A stretch of DNA of 64,000 nucleotides from Ktedonosporobacter rubrisoli (GTDB lineage Bacteria; Chloroflexota; Ktedonobacteria; Ktedonobacterales; Ktedonobacteraceae). Under the pieces are notes generated by a model that worked only from the letters and a program-made list of their open reading frames with translations, searched no databases and was not told where the DNA came from. Positions within the stretch are counted from its first letter, which is position 1. The number at the start of each line of letters is the position of its first letter. The position numbers and the translations under genes were made by a program. Of this stretch, positions 35,615 to 43,782 are shown in pieces. The DNA is taken from NCBI RefSeq assembly GCF_004208415.1, contig NZ_CP035758.1, forward strand, positions 1 to 64,000, written 5' to 3'.

Positions 35615-36102
35615 AGCCTCACCTCGCTCAAGTGCTTCAGAACTGGCAAAACGGCACGCAGACGTTCTAATTCTTCATCGTTCAGCTGGCCCAAGCGTTT
35701 CTGCAAAGCTGCCCGCCTGACTTGATTGTATAGGGTAATAGCCTTTTTTCCTCGTTCCGTTGGCCGCACCCAGACCACACGCCAATCTTGCTCATCTCTC
35801 AGGCGCTCAATATATCCCTGAGCAAACAGGCGCTTGACCATCGCCGTAGCTGTAGGCGGCGTTACGGCCAGTTGCTCGGCTAGATCCTGCATGGTACAGC
35901 GTTCCTGCCTCACCAGAATTCCTAGCAGCCTGAACTGCCCACGTGTAGCTCGCAGTTCGGCAATATCGCGCCACTCAGGCTCTAAGCTCTGAGGGTCTGC
36001 ATCAAGTGGTACATCCGCCCGCAAGCGCTGGAGCAGATTTGGCAATACCTCTAATAGCTCATCTGCGAGATCTAGCTGTTGCGCTGCGTCTTGCTCAGCC
36101 AT
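35611..36102 (-). CDS. MarR-family regulator
   Basis: 163 aa from ATG 36102 (AAGGA 7 nt upstream; an ATG 6 nt earlier is too close to that site). Winged helix at about 65-125: LLGILVRQERCTMQDLAEQL, AVTPPTATAMVKRLFAQGYI, then the wing DEQDWRVVWVRPTERGKKAI. First gene of a three-gene operon with the DrrAB-like ABC transporter, which it probably represses until a ligand binds. Confidence 0.9.
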   Translation of the reverse strand: MAEQDAAQQLDLADELLEVLPNLLQRLRADVPLDADPQSLEPEWRDIAELRATRGQFRLLGILVRQERCTMQDLAEQLAVTPPTATAMVKRLFAQGYIERLRDEQDWRVVWVRPTERGKKAITLYNQVRRAALQKRLGQLNDEELERLRAVLPVLKHLSEVRL

Positions 36103-36332
36103 ATTCATTTCCTTTTACTTCATCAATCAATTACTTTGAGTCTCTAAATAAATGATAGGCTAAAGAAAAGCGTATGTCAAGGTCTGCTTCGCTCTGTTCA
36201 TCACAAAATAAGCGAGGCGCTTGACTGTGCCTCGCTCATCTCGATCTGGCGTTAGTCAGCGCCTGGCGCTCTAAAGGCTGAAAATAACCAGTGATTTATC
36301 TATCTGTCCCTGATGCTACCATTACCACAAGC

Positions 36333-37250
36333 TTACTCGCCTTCGGGCAATTCAACTTCTCCCCGGCCTACGAAGCGGCATTGCCCACCCACAAAAACGC
36401 CTGTAATCTTCCCATTTTCTTGCTCAATCTTAATCTGAATTATGCTTGGGCGCCCCATTTCAAAACCTTGTTCGCTCGTAATCTCAGTGCTGGCAGCGGT
36501 GGGAAGCATTTTATGCCGTACGAGATAACAGCCTAAGGGACCGTTGGCGGCTCCGGTGGCTGGATCTTCAGCTAATCCTAGCGTGGGAGCGAACATACGA
36601 CCGTGAACCGTCGAGCCCGGCCGCTCGGCCTGTAGGGTAAAAGCATAGACATTTGGCGCGGCAAAGTTGCGCAAAATCCCTTCCCAAACATCCAGGCGAA
36701 AACGAATGCTTTGTATGGCTGCCAGTGTCTTCACTGGGACAAAAAGGAAGGGTACACCACAGGAGATTACTTGACAGGGAAGATCATCCATGAGATCTGC
36801 TAATTCCAGCGAAAGCAGTTTCGCCAGCGCCGCCCGCTCCATGAATTGCTCTCCAAAGTTGGGTAAAGGCTGCTGCATCTGAATCGTTTGTACATTCCCT
36901 GCTTGCACCAGTTTGATCGGGATAAGCCCTACTTTCTCTTCAAAAGTAATGGAGGTTTCAGTTCCACTTAGCTGAATCAGGCCTTCGTGAGCCAGGGTAA
37001 AAGCGGTTCCCACTGTTGGATGACCGGCCATTGGCATTTCAGCCGCGGGAGTAAAAATTCGTACCTGATAGGTATGCTCAGGCTGCTGAGCAGGTAGCAC
37101 GAAGGTCGTTTCTGAAAGGTTCATCTCGCGCGCCAGCTTTTGCATCGTCTCGCCAGAAAGCCCTTGCGCATCAAGAAATACGGCCAGTTGATTGCCTCCA
37201 AAGAGACGATCGGTAAAGACGTCAACCCAACAATAGTGCAGCTTTCTCAT
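36333..37250 (-). CDS. PhzF-family isomerase/epimerase
   Basis: 305 aa; ATG 37250 preceded by AAGGAGA. PhzF signatures: WVDVFTDRLFGGNQLAVFLD at the N-terminus, MNLSETTFVLPA with the conserved Glu (about E47), RIFTPAAEMPMAGHPTVGTA, and EDPATGAANGPLGCYL in the second half. The two similar halves form the diaminopimelate-epimerase-like fold. Substrate unknown in most members; no phenazine genes are nearby. Single-gene unit. Confidence 0.9.
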   Translation of the reverse strand: MRKLHYCWVDVFTDRLFGGNQLAVFLDAQGLSGETMQKLAREMNLSETTFVLPAQQPEHTYQVRIFTPAAEMPMAGHPTVGTAFTLAHEGLIQLSGTETSITFEEKVGLIPIKLVQAGNVQTIQMQQPLPNFGEQFMERAALAKLLSLELADLMDDLPCQVISCGVPFLFVPVKTLAAIQSIRFRLDVWEGILRNFAAPNVYAFTLQAERPGSTVHGRMFAPTLGLAEDPATGAANGPLGCYLVRHKMLPTAASTEITSEQGFEMGRPSIIQIKIEQENGKITGVFVGGQCRFVGRGEVELPEGE

Positions 37251-37539
37251 ACTCTTCTCCTTACTGAGGCTTCTACTTTTATTGAGGTTATAGTCACGCA
37301 GCAATGCCCTGACCAACGGGAAGAAGTCACGCCACAAGCCAATAATAACAAGGGCATCATAGAAGAGTTTACTTACCCAGGCTTCATAAGTCAAATTATA
37401 CTTCTGACTCGCGTCATCAACTGCTCATGGGACAAAGCAGATCATTCTTGTAGCATCAGTCCCACATCCACAAAAAATGACGCGACCCAAAGGCCACGTC
37501 ACTATTTCCTGTAAAGCTTAGTTAAAGCTGTTCAGCACT

Positions 37540-38013
37540 CTAGAAGATGCTATTGTTACCGCCGCCTCCGCCCAGAAATTGCTTAGCTGCTAGTGCGGCA
37601 ATCCCTGCTACGGCCAGCTTAGCGCCCGTGCTTCCCAGTGGTCCACCAGGGCCTAGTATTTGATGCAATATATCCGGCTGCTGCTGTTGCGCATATCCAG
37701 TAAGACGGGCAGCATCCTGAGGTGACATTCGATAGGGATCAGTCTCTTGAATCCCGGCCTGGCGAGGATCATAGCCTCGTTGCGTTAGTGCATTCATTAT
37801 CCCTTGCAGAAGTCCCCCTCGCTGCTGCGGTGGCATTTGTTCGTAGTATTGCTGGTGTACATCCTGCACCATTTGAGGTGGCGCATTCTGCACAAAGCTC
37901 TGATAATGTTGCCGGGCCTCCTCTTCAGGAATCTGATGATAGGTACCCTGGTCCCAGGCCTGTGCATAATTCTGATACATTGGGGCATTGTTTGGGTTAT
38001 ATGGCCACATCAT
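37540..38013 (-). CDS. Unknown Gln/Pro-rich protein with Gly-rich C-terminus
   Basis: 157 aa; ATG 38013 has GGAGAAGGAG upstream. Not recognised. The N-terminal 70 residues are rich in Asn, Gln, Tyr and Pro (MMWPYNPNNAPMYQNYAQAW; QQYYEQMPPQQRGG). A middle segment (MNALTQRGYDPRQAG, YRMSPQDAARLTGYAQQQQ) is followed by a hydrophobic stretch AKLAVAGIAALAAKQFL and a terminal GGGGGNNSIF. The composition recalls coat or surface proteins, but no function can be assigned. Confidence 0.6.
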   Translation of the reverse strand: MMWPYNPNNAPMYQNYAQAWDQGTYHQIPEEEARQHYQSFVQNAPPQMVQDVHQQYYEQMPPQQRGGLLQGIMNALTQRGYDPRQAGIQETDPYRMSPQDAARLTGYAQQQQPDILHQILGPGGPLGSTGAKLAVAGIAALAAKQFLGGGGGNNSIF

Positions 38014-38190
38014 TCCGCTCCTTCTCCTATTTCAAAAGAACATATCCAGCATGCAGAAACACAGCTCATGAACAGCCTTCCGCTTTACCCACGATCTGTG
38101 CTATCCTTTCGTTACACGCAAGAACACGACAAAAAGGATACATTGCTGACTATAAAGTCCAGGCCGCAAAGCATGTGCGTCTTCACACCT

Positions 38191-39417
38191 CTACTCAAGA
38201 GTGCGAAATGCAGGCACAAGCAAGCCCCAGAGAGCCCCTAGCAGCATAATCCCGCTGGCAAGTAGAAAAAGGGTATAGAGACCTACTTGCTGGGCAATAA
38301 TGCCTGTTGCTGTCTGTGAAAGTGGCACAATGCCATAACTTGCCAAAAACGAGAAGCTCATAATGCGCCCAAGCATGTTGGAAGCGACTTTTGCCTGTAT
38401 TAGCGAGAGAAACAGGATTGAGATCATTCCATTGGTCAGGGCGTGGGTAAAAACCAGAACCAGGGCCAGCGGAAAAGGGGCAAAGACGATTCCTATCAAT
38501 AGGAGAAACTGCACCGCCTGCAGCCCAATCATCAACAGGCCACGCCGCCGCGTCGGATGTATAATAGATGGCAGGAACATACCAACGACTGTGCCACAGC
38601 CAAAACTCCAGACTAGTAGCCCATATCCCTGTGCACCTGTATGAAATATTTGTTGGGACAATAGAGGCAACCCTACAGTCAGTGGTCCTATCGCCGCTAA
38701 TCCTGCCAGCATATCCATTATTATTAATGCCACTAGCCAGGGCATGCCGCCCAAATAGCTAAAGCCTTGCAACGCTTGCTGCAAAAGCGTAAGCTTTTTT
38801 GTGTCTGTTTGAGGACTCAAGGGTAAGGGCTTCATCTGTAACGTTGTCCATACGGCAACTGCAAACGAGAGCGCATTGAGTAGAAAGGCCAGACCTGCTT
38901 GCCCCGCAGCTACCAGAAAGCCCGCTGGCACTGCACCCAGCAAGGTCCCAAATTGGGCTACGCTACTTGCCAGCGAATTAGCCCCATCCAGGACCTCTAC
39001 CGGCACAACCCGGGGAGCAATGCTATTGGCGGCGGGGTTAAAAATACCATTAGCAGTTCCGTGCACAAGCAGGATTGCACAAAGTAGCCAGAGTGGCATC
39101 CAACCGGTAAAAGCTAACACGGCAATCGCACCAGAGGTTACCACGCGGATGGCATCTGACCAGAGCATGACTACTCGCGCATCAAAACGATCAGTCAAAA
39201 CACCTCCAACCAGAGTAGAGGCTGCCATTGGAATGCTTAAGAATAATAGGCAGATTGCCAGGTCTACAGCCGAGCCGGTGACTTGCAATATTAGCCAGGA
39301 GAGCGCAACAGTCTGAAAGGGATTGCCAAATGCGGAGATCGCTTGCCCTATCCAGAGCAAACGAAAATCACGATACTTTAAAGGGCTTAAGAGTTGCTTA
39401 TACGCTGGCAGCTTCAT
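38191..39417 (-). CDS. MFS transporter (MFS_3/enterobactin-exporter-like)
   Basis: 408 aa; ATG 39417 follows GGAGG. Starts with YRDFRLLWIGQAISAFGNPF, then GGVLTDRFDARVVMLWSD (motif A) and about 12 hydrophobic segments: the EntS/MFS_3 group of drug or siderophore exporters. The upstream 90-aa gene overlaps its start by 20 bp (39398-39417), so they are co-transcribed. Confidence 0.88.
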   Translation of the reverse strand: MKLPAYKQLLSPLKYRDFRLLWIGQAISAFGNPFQTVALSWLILQVTGSAVDLAICLLFLSIPMAASTLVGGVLTDRFDARVVMLWSDAIRVVTSGAIAVLAFTGWMPLWLLCAILLVHGTANGIFNPAANSIAPRVVPVEVLDGANSLASSVAQFGTLLGAVPAGFLVAAGQAGLAFLLNALSFAVAVWTTLQMKPLPLSPQTDTKKLTLLQQALQGFSYLGGMPWLVALIIMDMLAGLAAIGPLTVGLPLLSQQIFHTGAQGYGLLVWSFGCGTVVGMFLPSIIHPTRRRGLLMIGLQAVQFLLLIGIVFAPFPLALVLVFTHALTNGMISILFLSLIQAKVASNMLGRIMSFSFLASYGIVPLSQTATGIIAQQVGLYTLFLLASGIMLLGALWGLLVPAFRTLE

Positions 39418-39670
39418 TCCTTGCCTCCTGACTTCTCTCCAGGAGCAGGAGGTAGTCTTGCAGCAAATAGGTAAGCACTACATAATTTCTGGCGTTTTGG
39501 CTCTGCACAGCGGCCACTGCCAGGTACATATCACGATGCACGGCATCCAGACGCTCATCATTGGGCCATTTTGACCCATCGATAAATCTCGACGCAAGAA
39601 TACGTCCCCATAGTGAACGGTCCAGTGCATATTCGAGCACTGGACCGTTCGCGTTAAATTCATCGCGCAT
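39398..39670 (-). CDS. Small unknown protein co-transcribed with the MFS gene
   Basis: 90 aa; GGAAGG lies about 8 nt before ATG 39670. Not recognised. Helical and soluble, with WGRILASRFIDGSKWPNDER, a central helix DAVHRDMYLAVAAVQSQNAR and LTYLLQDYLLLLERSQEARN at the C-terminus. The overlap with the transporter gene suggests a linked role, perhaps regulatory. Confidence 0.55.
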   Translation of the reverse strand: MRDEFNANGPVLEYALDRSLWGRILASRFIDGSKWPNDERLDAVHRDMYLAVAAVQSQNARNYVVLTYLLQDYLLLLERSQEARNEAASV

Positions 39671-39786
39671 GTTACGACCTTCCGATAATATAGGTTATCT
39701 TCTAGTCATAAATATAAACTTTTAATACTCTCAATGTCAAGCAGAGAGGATATAGCTCATTTCACAAGTTTCACGCTCTATCTCAA

Positions 39787-40077
39787 CTACGAACTTTCTC
39801 GCTGATAAAGTAGAATACTATACTCCAGGCCTTTGACGCAGACCTGCACAACGATCCAGCCATCGGGCAGGCTTAAAATAAAGCGATCATCTAAGGTTTT
39901 AGGAAGTTGTTTCCGCCTGCTCGTACCTGCGGGGAAGGTTATTTCTAAATAATCGGTATCGGCCTGAATCTGGCAACCATGCCGCATAAAAATCTGCCTG
40001 ATCGGCCGCTCCATATCAAATTGAGCGCGAATGACAATAGGTTGGTCTTTGCATGTTGGGGCTACTTCCTCTTCCAT
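39787..40077 (-). CDS. Small unknown protein
   Basis: 96 aa from ATG 40077 (GGAGGAAGT directly upstream; the frame opens further 5' but without a site). Begins MEEEVAPTCKDQPIVIRAQF; the rest alternates polar and hydrophobic residues (IRQIFMRHGCQIQADTDYLE, RFILSLPDGWIVVQVCVKGL), suggesting a compact beta-rich domain. No family recognised. Confidence 0.5.
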   Translation of the reverse strand: MEEEVAPTCKDQPIVIRAQFDMERPIRQIFMRHGCQIQADTDYLEITFPAGTSRRKQLPKTLDDRFILSLPDGWIVVQVCVKGLEYSILLYQRESS

Positions 40078-40545
40078 ACTTCCTCCTGAAATATTCGCTA
40101 TGCAACGCGTAACTATGCCATGAGTCAACCTTGTCTAAATAATGGATGGTGAACAACTATCCGCCAGCACGGAATAGTAGTTCCTAATCTGCAGTTAAGG
40201 AATCGCTAGCTCTTCTTCTCCTCACTGCCGCTTTGGGCAACCTTTAAAGGCGTAAGGAAAACCCTGGCCTTCTGCCTTACATGGCATACTCCTTTTCTTT
40301 CCTTGATAGTTTTCCAGTCACTAATGTTTATTATGACCGTTCAATGATAAATCATAACATAATTGCACAAATATTACTAGATTTTCATCTCTATTTGCTG
40401 GGAATATAACTGATGAGGCATATGTAGAGGGCGAGGTCAGATCTGGCCCTCTACATGCTGGGGTTTTTCACGTCACATCGGTGGGGGATCTAGCTAAAAC
40501 GCTTGACTCTCATTGGTGCTAAAAATATTATGCTCCATGGCCGCT
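40078..40545. other. Intergenic region with one hairpin
   Basis: About 470 bp with no gene. An imperfect stem AGAGGGC...GCCCTCT at about 40425-40453 could end transcription from either side. Confidence 0.4.
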
Positions 40546-40758
40546 CTATTCTTCTTTGTCTGGCACATCTTCAAAAAGTTCTCCTATCTGCACATCCAGA
40601 GCTTTAGCAATTTGTTCCAATGTGGTCTTCTTCACTTCAACATATGGGTCACGAAAAATTCGTTTAACTGTAATAAAATTGAGCTTTGCTTCTCGGGAGA
40701 GCGAGGTCATATTAAAGCCCTTTTCCTCAGCCAGCTCTTTTACGCGCAATCTCGTCAT
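40546..40758 (-). CDS. XRE/Cro-type DNA-binding regulator
   Basis: 70 aa, little more than the HTH: VKELAEEKGFNMTSLSREAK, LNFITVKRIFRDPY, TTLEQIAKALDVQIGELFED. Typical of small Cro/C1-type repressors. It is divergent from the two-gene unit at 40970-41525 and separated from it by the repeated motifs at 40807-40950, which are its probable operators. Confidence 0.85.
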   Translation of the reverse strand: MTRLRVKELAEEKGFNMTSLSREAKLNFITVKRIFRDPYVEVKKTTLEQIAKALDVQIGELFEDVPDKEE

Positions 40759-40806
40759 AAGCTTTCTTCAACCGACCTTTCGCTACTGCTAATGTGCTAT
40801 TACCTC

Positions 40807-40950
40807 TGTGTTAGTAGTAGTGTGTTATTACCAATGCATTACCAGTCAGATTGTAACAGAGTTTCCTTGTTGACAAAATTGTTAGCGTAATAGTAGTATT
40901 GTGTTATTAGTAGTGAGTTAGTAGTAGCGCACTAACAGTCCCGACTAGAG
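40807..40950. promoter_or_regulatory. Repeated operator-like motifs and promoter
   Basis: Variants of TAGTAGTGTGTTATTA recur at about 40812-40830, 40891-40909 and 40910-40930; a GTTAGT...ACTAAC inverted pair lies near 40917-40940. A promoter TTGACA (40870-40875), 18 bp, TAGTAT (40894-40899) for the plus-strand operon is embedded in the array. This fits cooperative repressor binding. Confidence 0.55.
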
Positions 40951-40969
40951 AAAGGTAGCATTGAGGTAT

Positions 40970-41305
40970 ATGCAACAGGATACTCAGCGCTCATCAGGGC
41001 AAAGCAAAGCCCCGGGAGCTAAACGCCGTGTGGTTAGAGCAGGAAAGCAGGTTATATATGAGGGCTATGATCAGGACGAAGCTATCAAGGTTTTTCTACA
41101 GGCGGGCAAAGATTATCCCTTTGTGCGCATCACCTATAAAGCGGGGAGAAAGATAGAGGCATCCATTGATGTCAACGCGTATACAGAACGGCAGGTTGCG
41201 GCGCTCAAAAAACGGGCAGCACGCGAGAAAAGGGAGCGGACCAGCTATCGCCAACAGGCCATAATATTAACCACCGGGCAGCAGGCGCTAAAGGAGCAAC
41301 GCTAA
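40970..41305 (+). CDS. Unknown basic protein
   Basis: 111 aa from ATG 40970. Not recognised. Ser/Gln-rich start (MQQDTQRSSGQSKAPGAKRR), a central segment resembling a small alpha-beta domain (VIYEGYDQDEAIKVFLQAGK, YPFVRITYKAGRKIEASIDV) and a strongly basic helix QVAALKKRAAREKRERTSYR. Nucleic-acid binding is possible from charge alone. The next gene starts 1 bp after its stop. Confidence 0.55.
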   Translation: MQQDTQRSSGQSKAPGAKRRVVRAGKQVIYEGYDQDEAIKVFLQAGKDYPFVRITYKAGRKIEASIDVNAYTERQVAALKKRAAREKRERTSYRQQAIILTTGQQALKEQR

Positions 41306-41306
41306 C

Positions 41307-41525
41307 ATGCCAGATATGCAGGATGAACCGCCCCTGGCCATGCTCAATCTTCTAACCAGGTTGAATAACATTCTGGAACGGTTGATAGTTCTCTACGGCT
41401 ATCAAAATGCTGTACGCGAGCTCATCAGTATGCAGGTCAGGCTGCGTTCGCAGGATGAGGGCTTACATGATGCTGCCAGCCATAAAGAGACAGCTCCTGA
41501 TGTTGTTGAGGACAATCTTCTATAG
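41307..41525 (+). CDS. Unknown small helical protein
   Basis: 72 aa, starting 1 bp after the preceding stop, so co-translated. An N-terminal helix (LAMLNLLTRLNNILERLIVL, YGYQNAVRELISMQVRLRSQ) is followed by an acidic tail (KETAPDVVEDNLL). No family recognised. Complementary charge to the upstream basic protein hints at a complex, as in small two-protein units beside XRE regulators; this is only a suggestion. Confidence 0.5.
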   Translation: MPDMQDEPPLAMLNLLTRLNNILERLIVLYGYQNAVRELISMQVRLRSQDEGLHDAASHKETAPDVVEDNLL

Positions 41526-41605
41526 GATAGGCAAAGCTAATCAATAATGTGAGAGGAAGATCATGTTATGTGCTCTTCCTCTCATCGGTACGAATAGCTT
41601 ACTCT

Positions 41606-42070
41606 CTATTTCTGCTCGCTAGGATACTTGCTTTCCAGGTAGGAACGCAACGATTCGAGCCCTTTTGCATAGACGTTATGCGCGAAGTAATGCGTCCAGT
41701 GTTCATACTCAGCGGGCTCGCAATCGAAGGTTACCCACCATTCGACAAAGGCCCGCTTGCCGTCGATGATCGGTGTTACGCACAAGGTCATCTGACAATT
41801 ACGCGTCGGATAGGGAAAGGGCTCACAGAATTCATAGGTATACGCTCGCTCGATATCTGAGTGCGCAAGCAGGCGCTGAATATGGTGGACGTCAGTCTCG
41901 CCGAGACGAACATCGCGAATCGCCCCCACGGCATCTCCAGCTTTTCCATCCTTAATATGGCTCTCGCTCACGCCTTCAAACCAGACTGGATAGCTATTGA
42001 AATCCCGAATAACGGCCCAGACCTGCTCTGCGCTCTGCTCAAACACAGTACTATAATAGGATTTCGCCAT
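41606..42070 (-). CDS. SRPBCC (polyketide cyclase/START-like) protein
   Basis: 154 aa; AGGAGG 7 nt before ATG 42070. Follows the SRPBCC pattern: YYSTVFEQSAEQVWAVIRDF, SYPVWFEGVSESHIKDGKAG, VGAIRDVRLGETDVHHIQRL, ERAYTYEFCEPFPYPTRNCQ, then a C-terminal helix HNVYAKGLESLRSYLESKY. The fold holds a hydrophobic ligand; no substrate can be read from the sequence. Confidence 0.88.
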   Translation of the reverse strand: MAKSYYSTVFEQSAEQVWAVIRDFNSYPVWFEGVSESHIKDGKAGDAVGAIRDVRLGETDVHHIQRLLAHSDIERAYTYEFCEPFPYPTRNCQMTLCVTPIIDGKRAFVEWWVTFDCEPAEYEHWTHYFAHNVYAKGLESLRSYLESKYPSEQK

Positions 42071-42340
42071 AGTTTAGCCTCCTTATATATTGTTCCCAAC
42101 ATATATTTACTTCTCAGGAGGTAGTATACAAATTAGAGCGCGCTCGAAGTCAAGGTAGCCCACAGGTCTGAAGCATGGAAAGATGCAAATCTCATCCGCC
42201 TGGCCGGCAGGAGCAACGAAATTGCCAAGACAAATCAAGCTTTGCGCCAGCTCTTGCCTTAATTTATGCACAAGAGCTCAACAAGAGCGTTTGAGCGCTA
42301 ACTCACATCGCCACTTGCTGAGCTCATATCGTTTCTCTTC

Positions 42341-43684
42341 TCAGCGATTATGCGCGATCAGTTGCGCATAGAAATAGCCGCTGTCCTTGATAATACGCTG
42401 CTGCGTAGGATAATCGACATAGATAATGCCAAAGCGCTTATCGCGTCCTACGGCCCACTCGAAGTTATCCATCAGGCTCCAGACAAAATAGCCAGCCACC
42501 GGAACGCCCTCGCTCATCGCGCGCTGCACATAGCTCAGATATTCGCGCAAATAAGCGACGCGGCGCTCGTCATGGATACGGCCATCAGCACTCACTTCAT
42601 CGATGAAGGCGGCTCCGTTCTCGGTAATATACAATTTGGCTGGCTTATAGCCTTTATGCACATACTTCAATATATCGTAGATCCCTTTAGGATAGACCTC
42701 CCAACCAATATGCGTATATTCTCCTGGAGGCTGTACGCGCCGATAATTCACCGGAGCCAGTTCGTTTCCCTGCGCGATAACTGAGCGGCGATAGGTATTA
42801 ATGCCAAGATAATCCAGCGGCACGCACATCTGTTGCATATCGCCAGCCCGAATCTCGGGCAGCTCGCTGGCAAAGAGCTCAAGCATATCGGAGGGATATT
42901 CTCCTCGCAATAGGGCATCAAGAAACCAGCGATTTTGATAGCCGTCAAAGCGATAGGCAGCCGCAATATCTTCGGAGGCAGCGCTGGCTGGCTCGGCTAC
43001 ATTGATATCCAGTACAATTCCCACCTGGCTATCTGCGACATTGGTTCGTATAACCTGTGCGGCGGCGCCATGGGCCAGAAAGACGTGATGCAGAGCTGTC
43101 AGGGCAGCGCGGGGCGATTTTCGCCAGCCTGGCGCATCCTCTCCAAAGACATACCCGCCCCAGGTAAAAACACATGGCTCATTGAAGGTAGTCCATTGCT
43201 TCACGCGATCCCCAAGCCGGCGTGTGACGATATCGGTATATTGCACAAAGTCCTCTATAATCCCACGCCGCTGCCAGCCATCTCCTTCATCCTGCAAAGC
43301 CTGGGGCAAATCCCAGTGGTAGAGGGTAACAAAGGGCGTAATTCCTGCTTCCAGCAGGCCATCGACCAGGCGGCTATAAAAATCCAGCCCTGCCTGATTG
43401 ACGGCTCCCCGTCCCCTGGGCAGAATGCGCGGCCAGGCAATCGAGAAGCGATACGCGTCGAGATGTAGTTGCCGCATTAAAGCAATGTCTTCTTGCCAGC
43501 GATGATAGTGATCGCAGGCTATATCGCCAGTATCGCCATGCTCAATTTTACCCGGCGTATGTGAAAAGATATCCCAGATGCTTTTTCCTTTTCCATCTTC
43601 ATCGATGGCCCCTTCAATCTGATAGGCTGCCGTGGCCGCTCCCCATATAAAATTCCCTGGAAACCTGCCAACCTCGCTCGTCAT
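42341..43684 (-). CDS. bglA: GH1 beta-glucosidase
   Basis: 447 aa from ATG 43684. Family 1 glycosidase: FPGNFIWGAATAAYQIEGAI at the N-terminus, acid/base Glu169 in TFNEP, nucleophile Glu355 in YITENG, and a C-terminal FVWSLMDNFEWAVGRDKRFG. No signal peptide, so it would hydrolyse imported beta-glucosides in the cytoplasm. Last gene of the minus-strand sugar locus, 98 bp after the GH63/37-like gene. Confidence 0.93.
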   Translation of the reverse strand: MTSEVGRFPGNFIWGAATAAYQIEGAIDEDGKGKSIWDIFSHTPGKIEHGDTGDIACDHYHRWQEDIALMRQLHLDAYRFSIAWPRILPRGRGAVNQAGLDFYSRLVDGLLEAGITPFVTLYHWDLPQALQDEGDGWQRRGIIEDFVQYTDIVTRRLGDRVKQWTTFNEPCVFTWGGYVFGEDAPGWRKSPRAALTALHHVFLAHGAAAQVIRTNVADSQVGIVLDINVAEPASAASEDIAAAYRFDGYQNRWFLDALLRGEYPSDMLELFASELPEIRAGDMQQMCVPLDYLGINTYRRSVIAQGNELAPVNYRRVQPPGEYTHIGWEVYPKGIYDILKYVHKGYKPAKLYITENGAAFIDEVSADGRIHDERRVAYLREYLSYVQRAMSEGVPVAGYFVWSLMDNFEWAVGRDKRFGIIYVDYPTQQRIIKDSGYFYAQLIAHNR

Positions 43685-43782
43685 AACCCACAAATCCTTT
43701 CGTTACGTTGCATTGGTAAAGCTCTAAAGTCGGGCATAGCCCTGGAACGCAGCTCTGTGCCAGGTCCCTGGCCTGGCCACAG

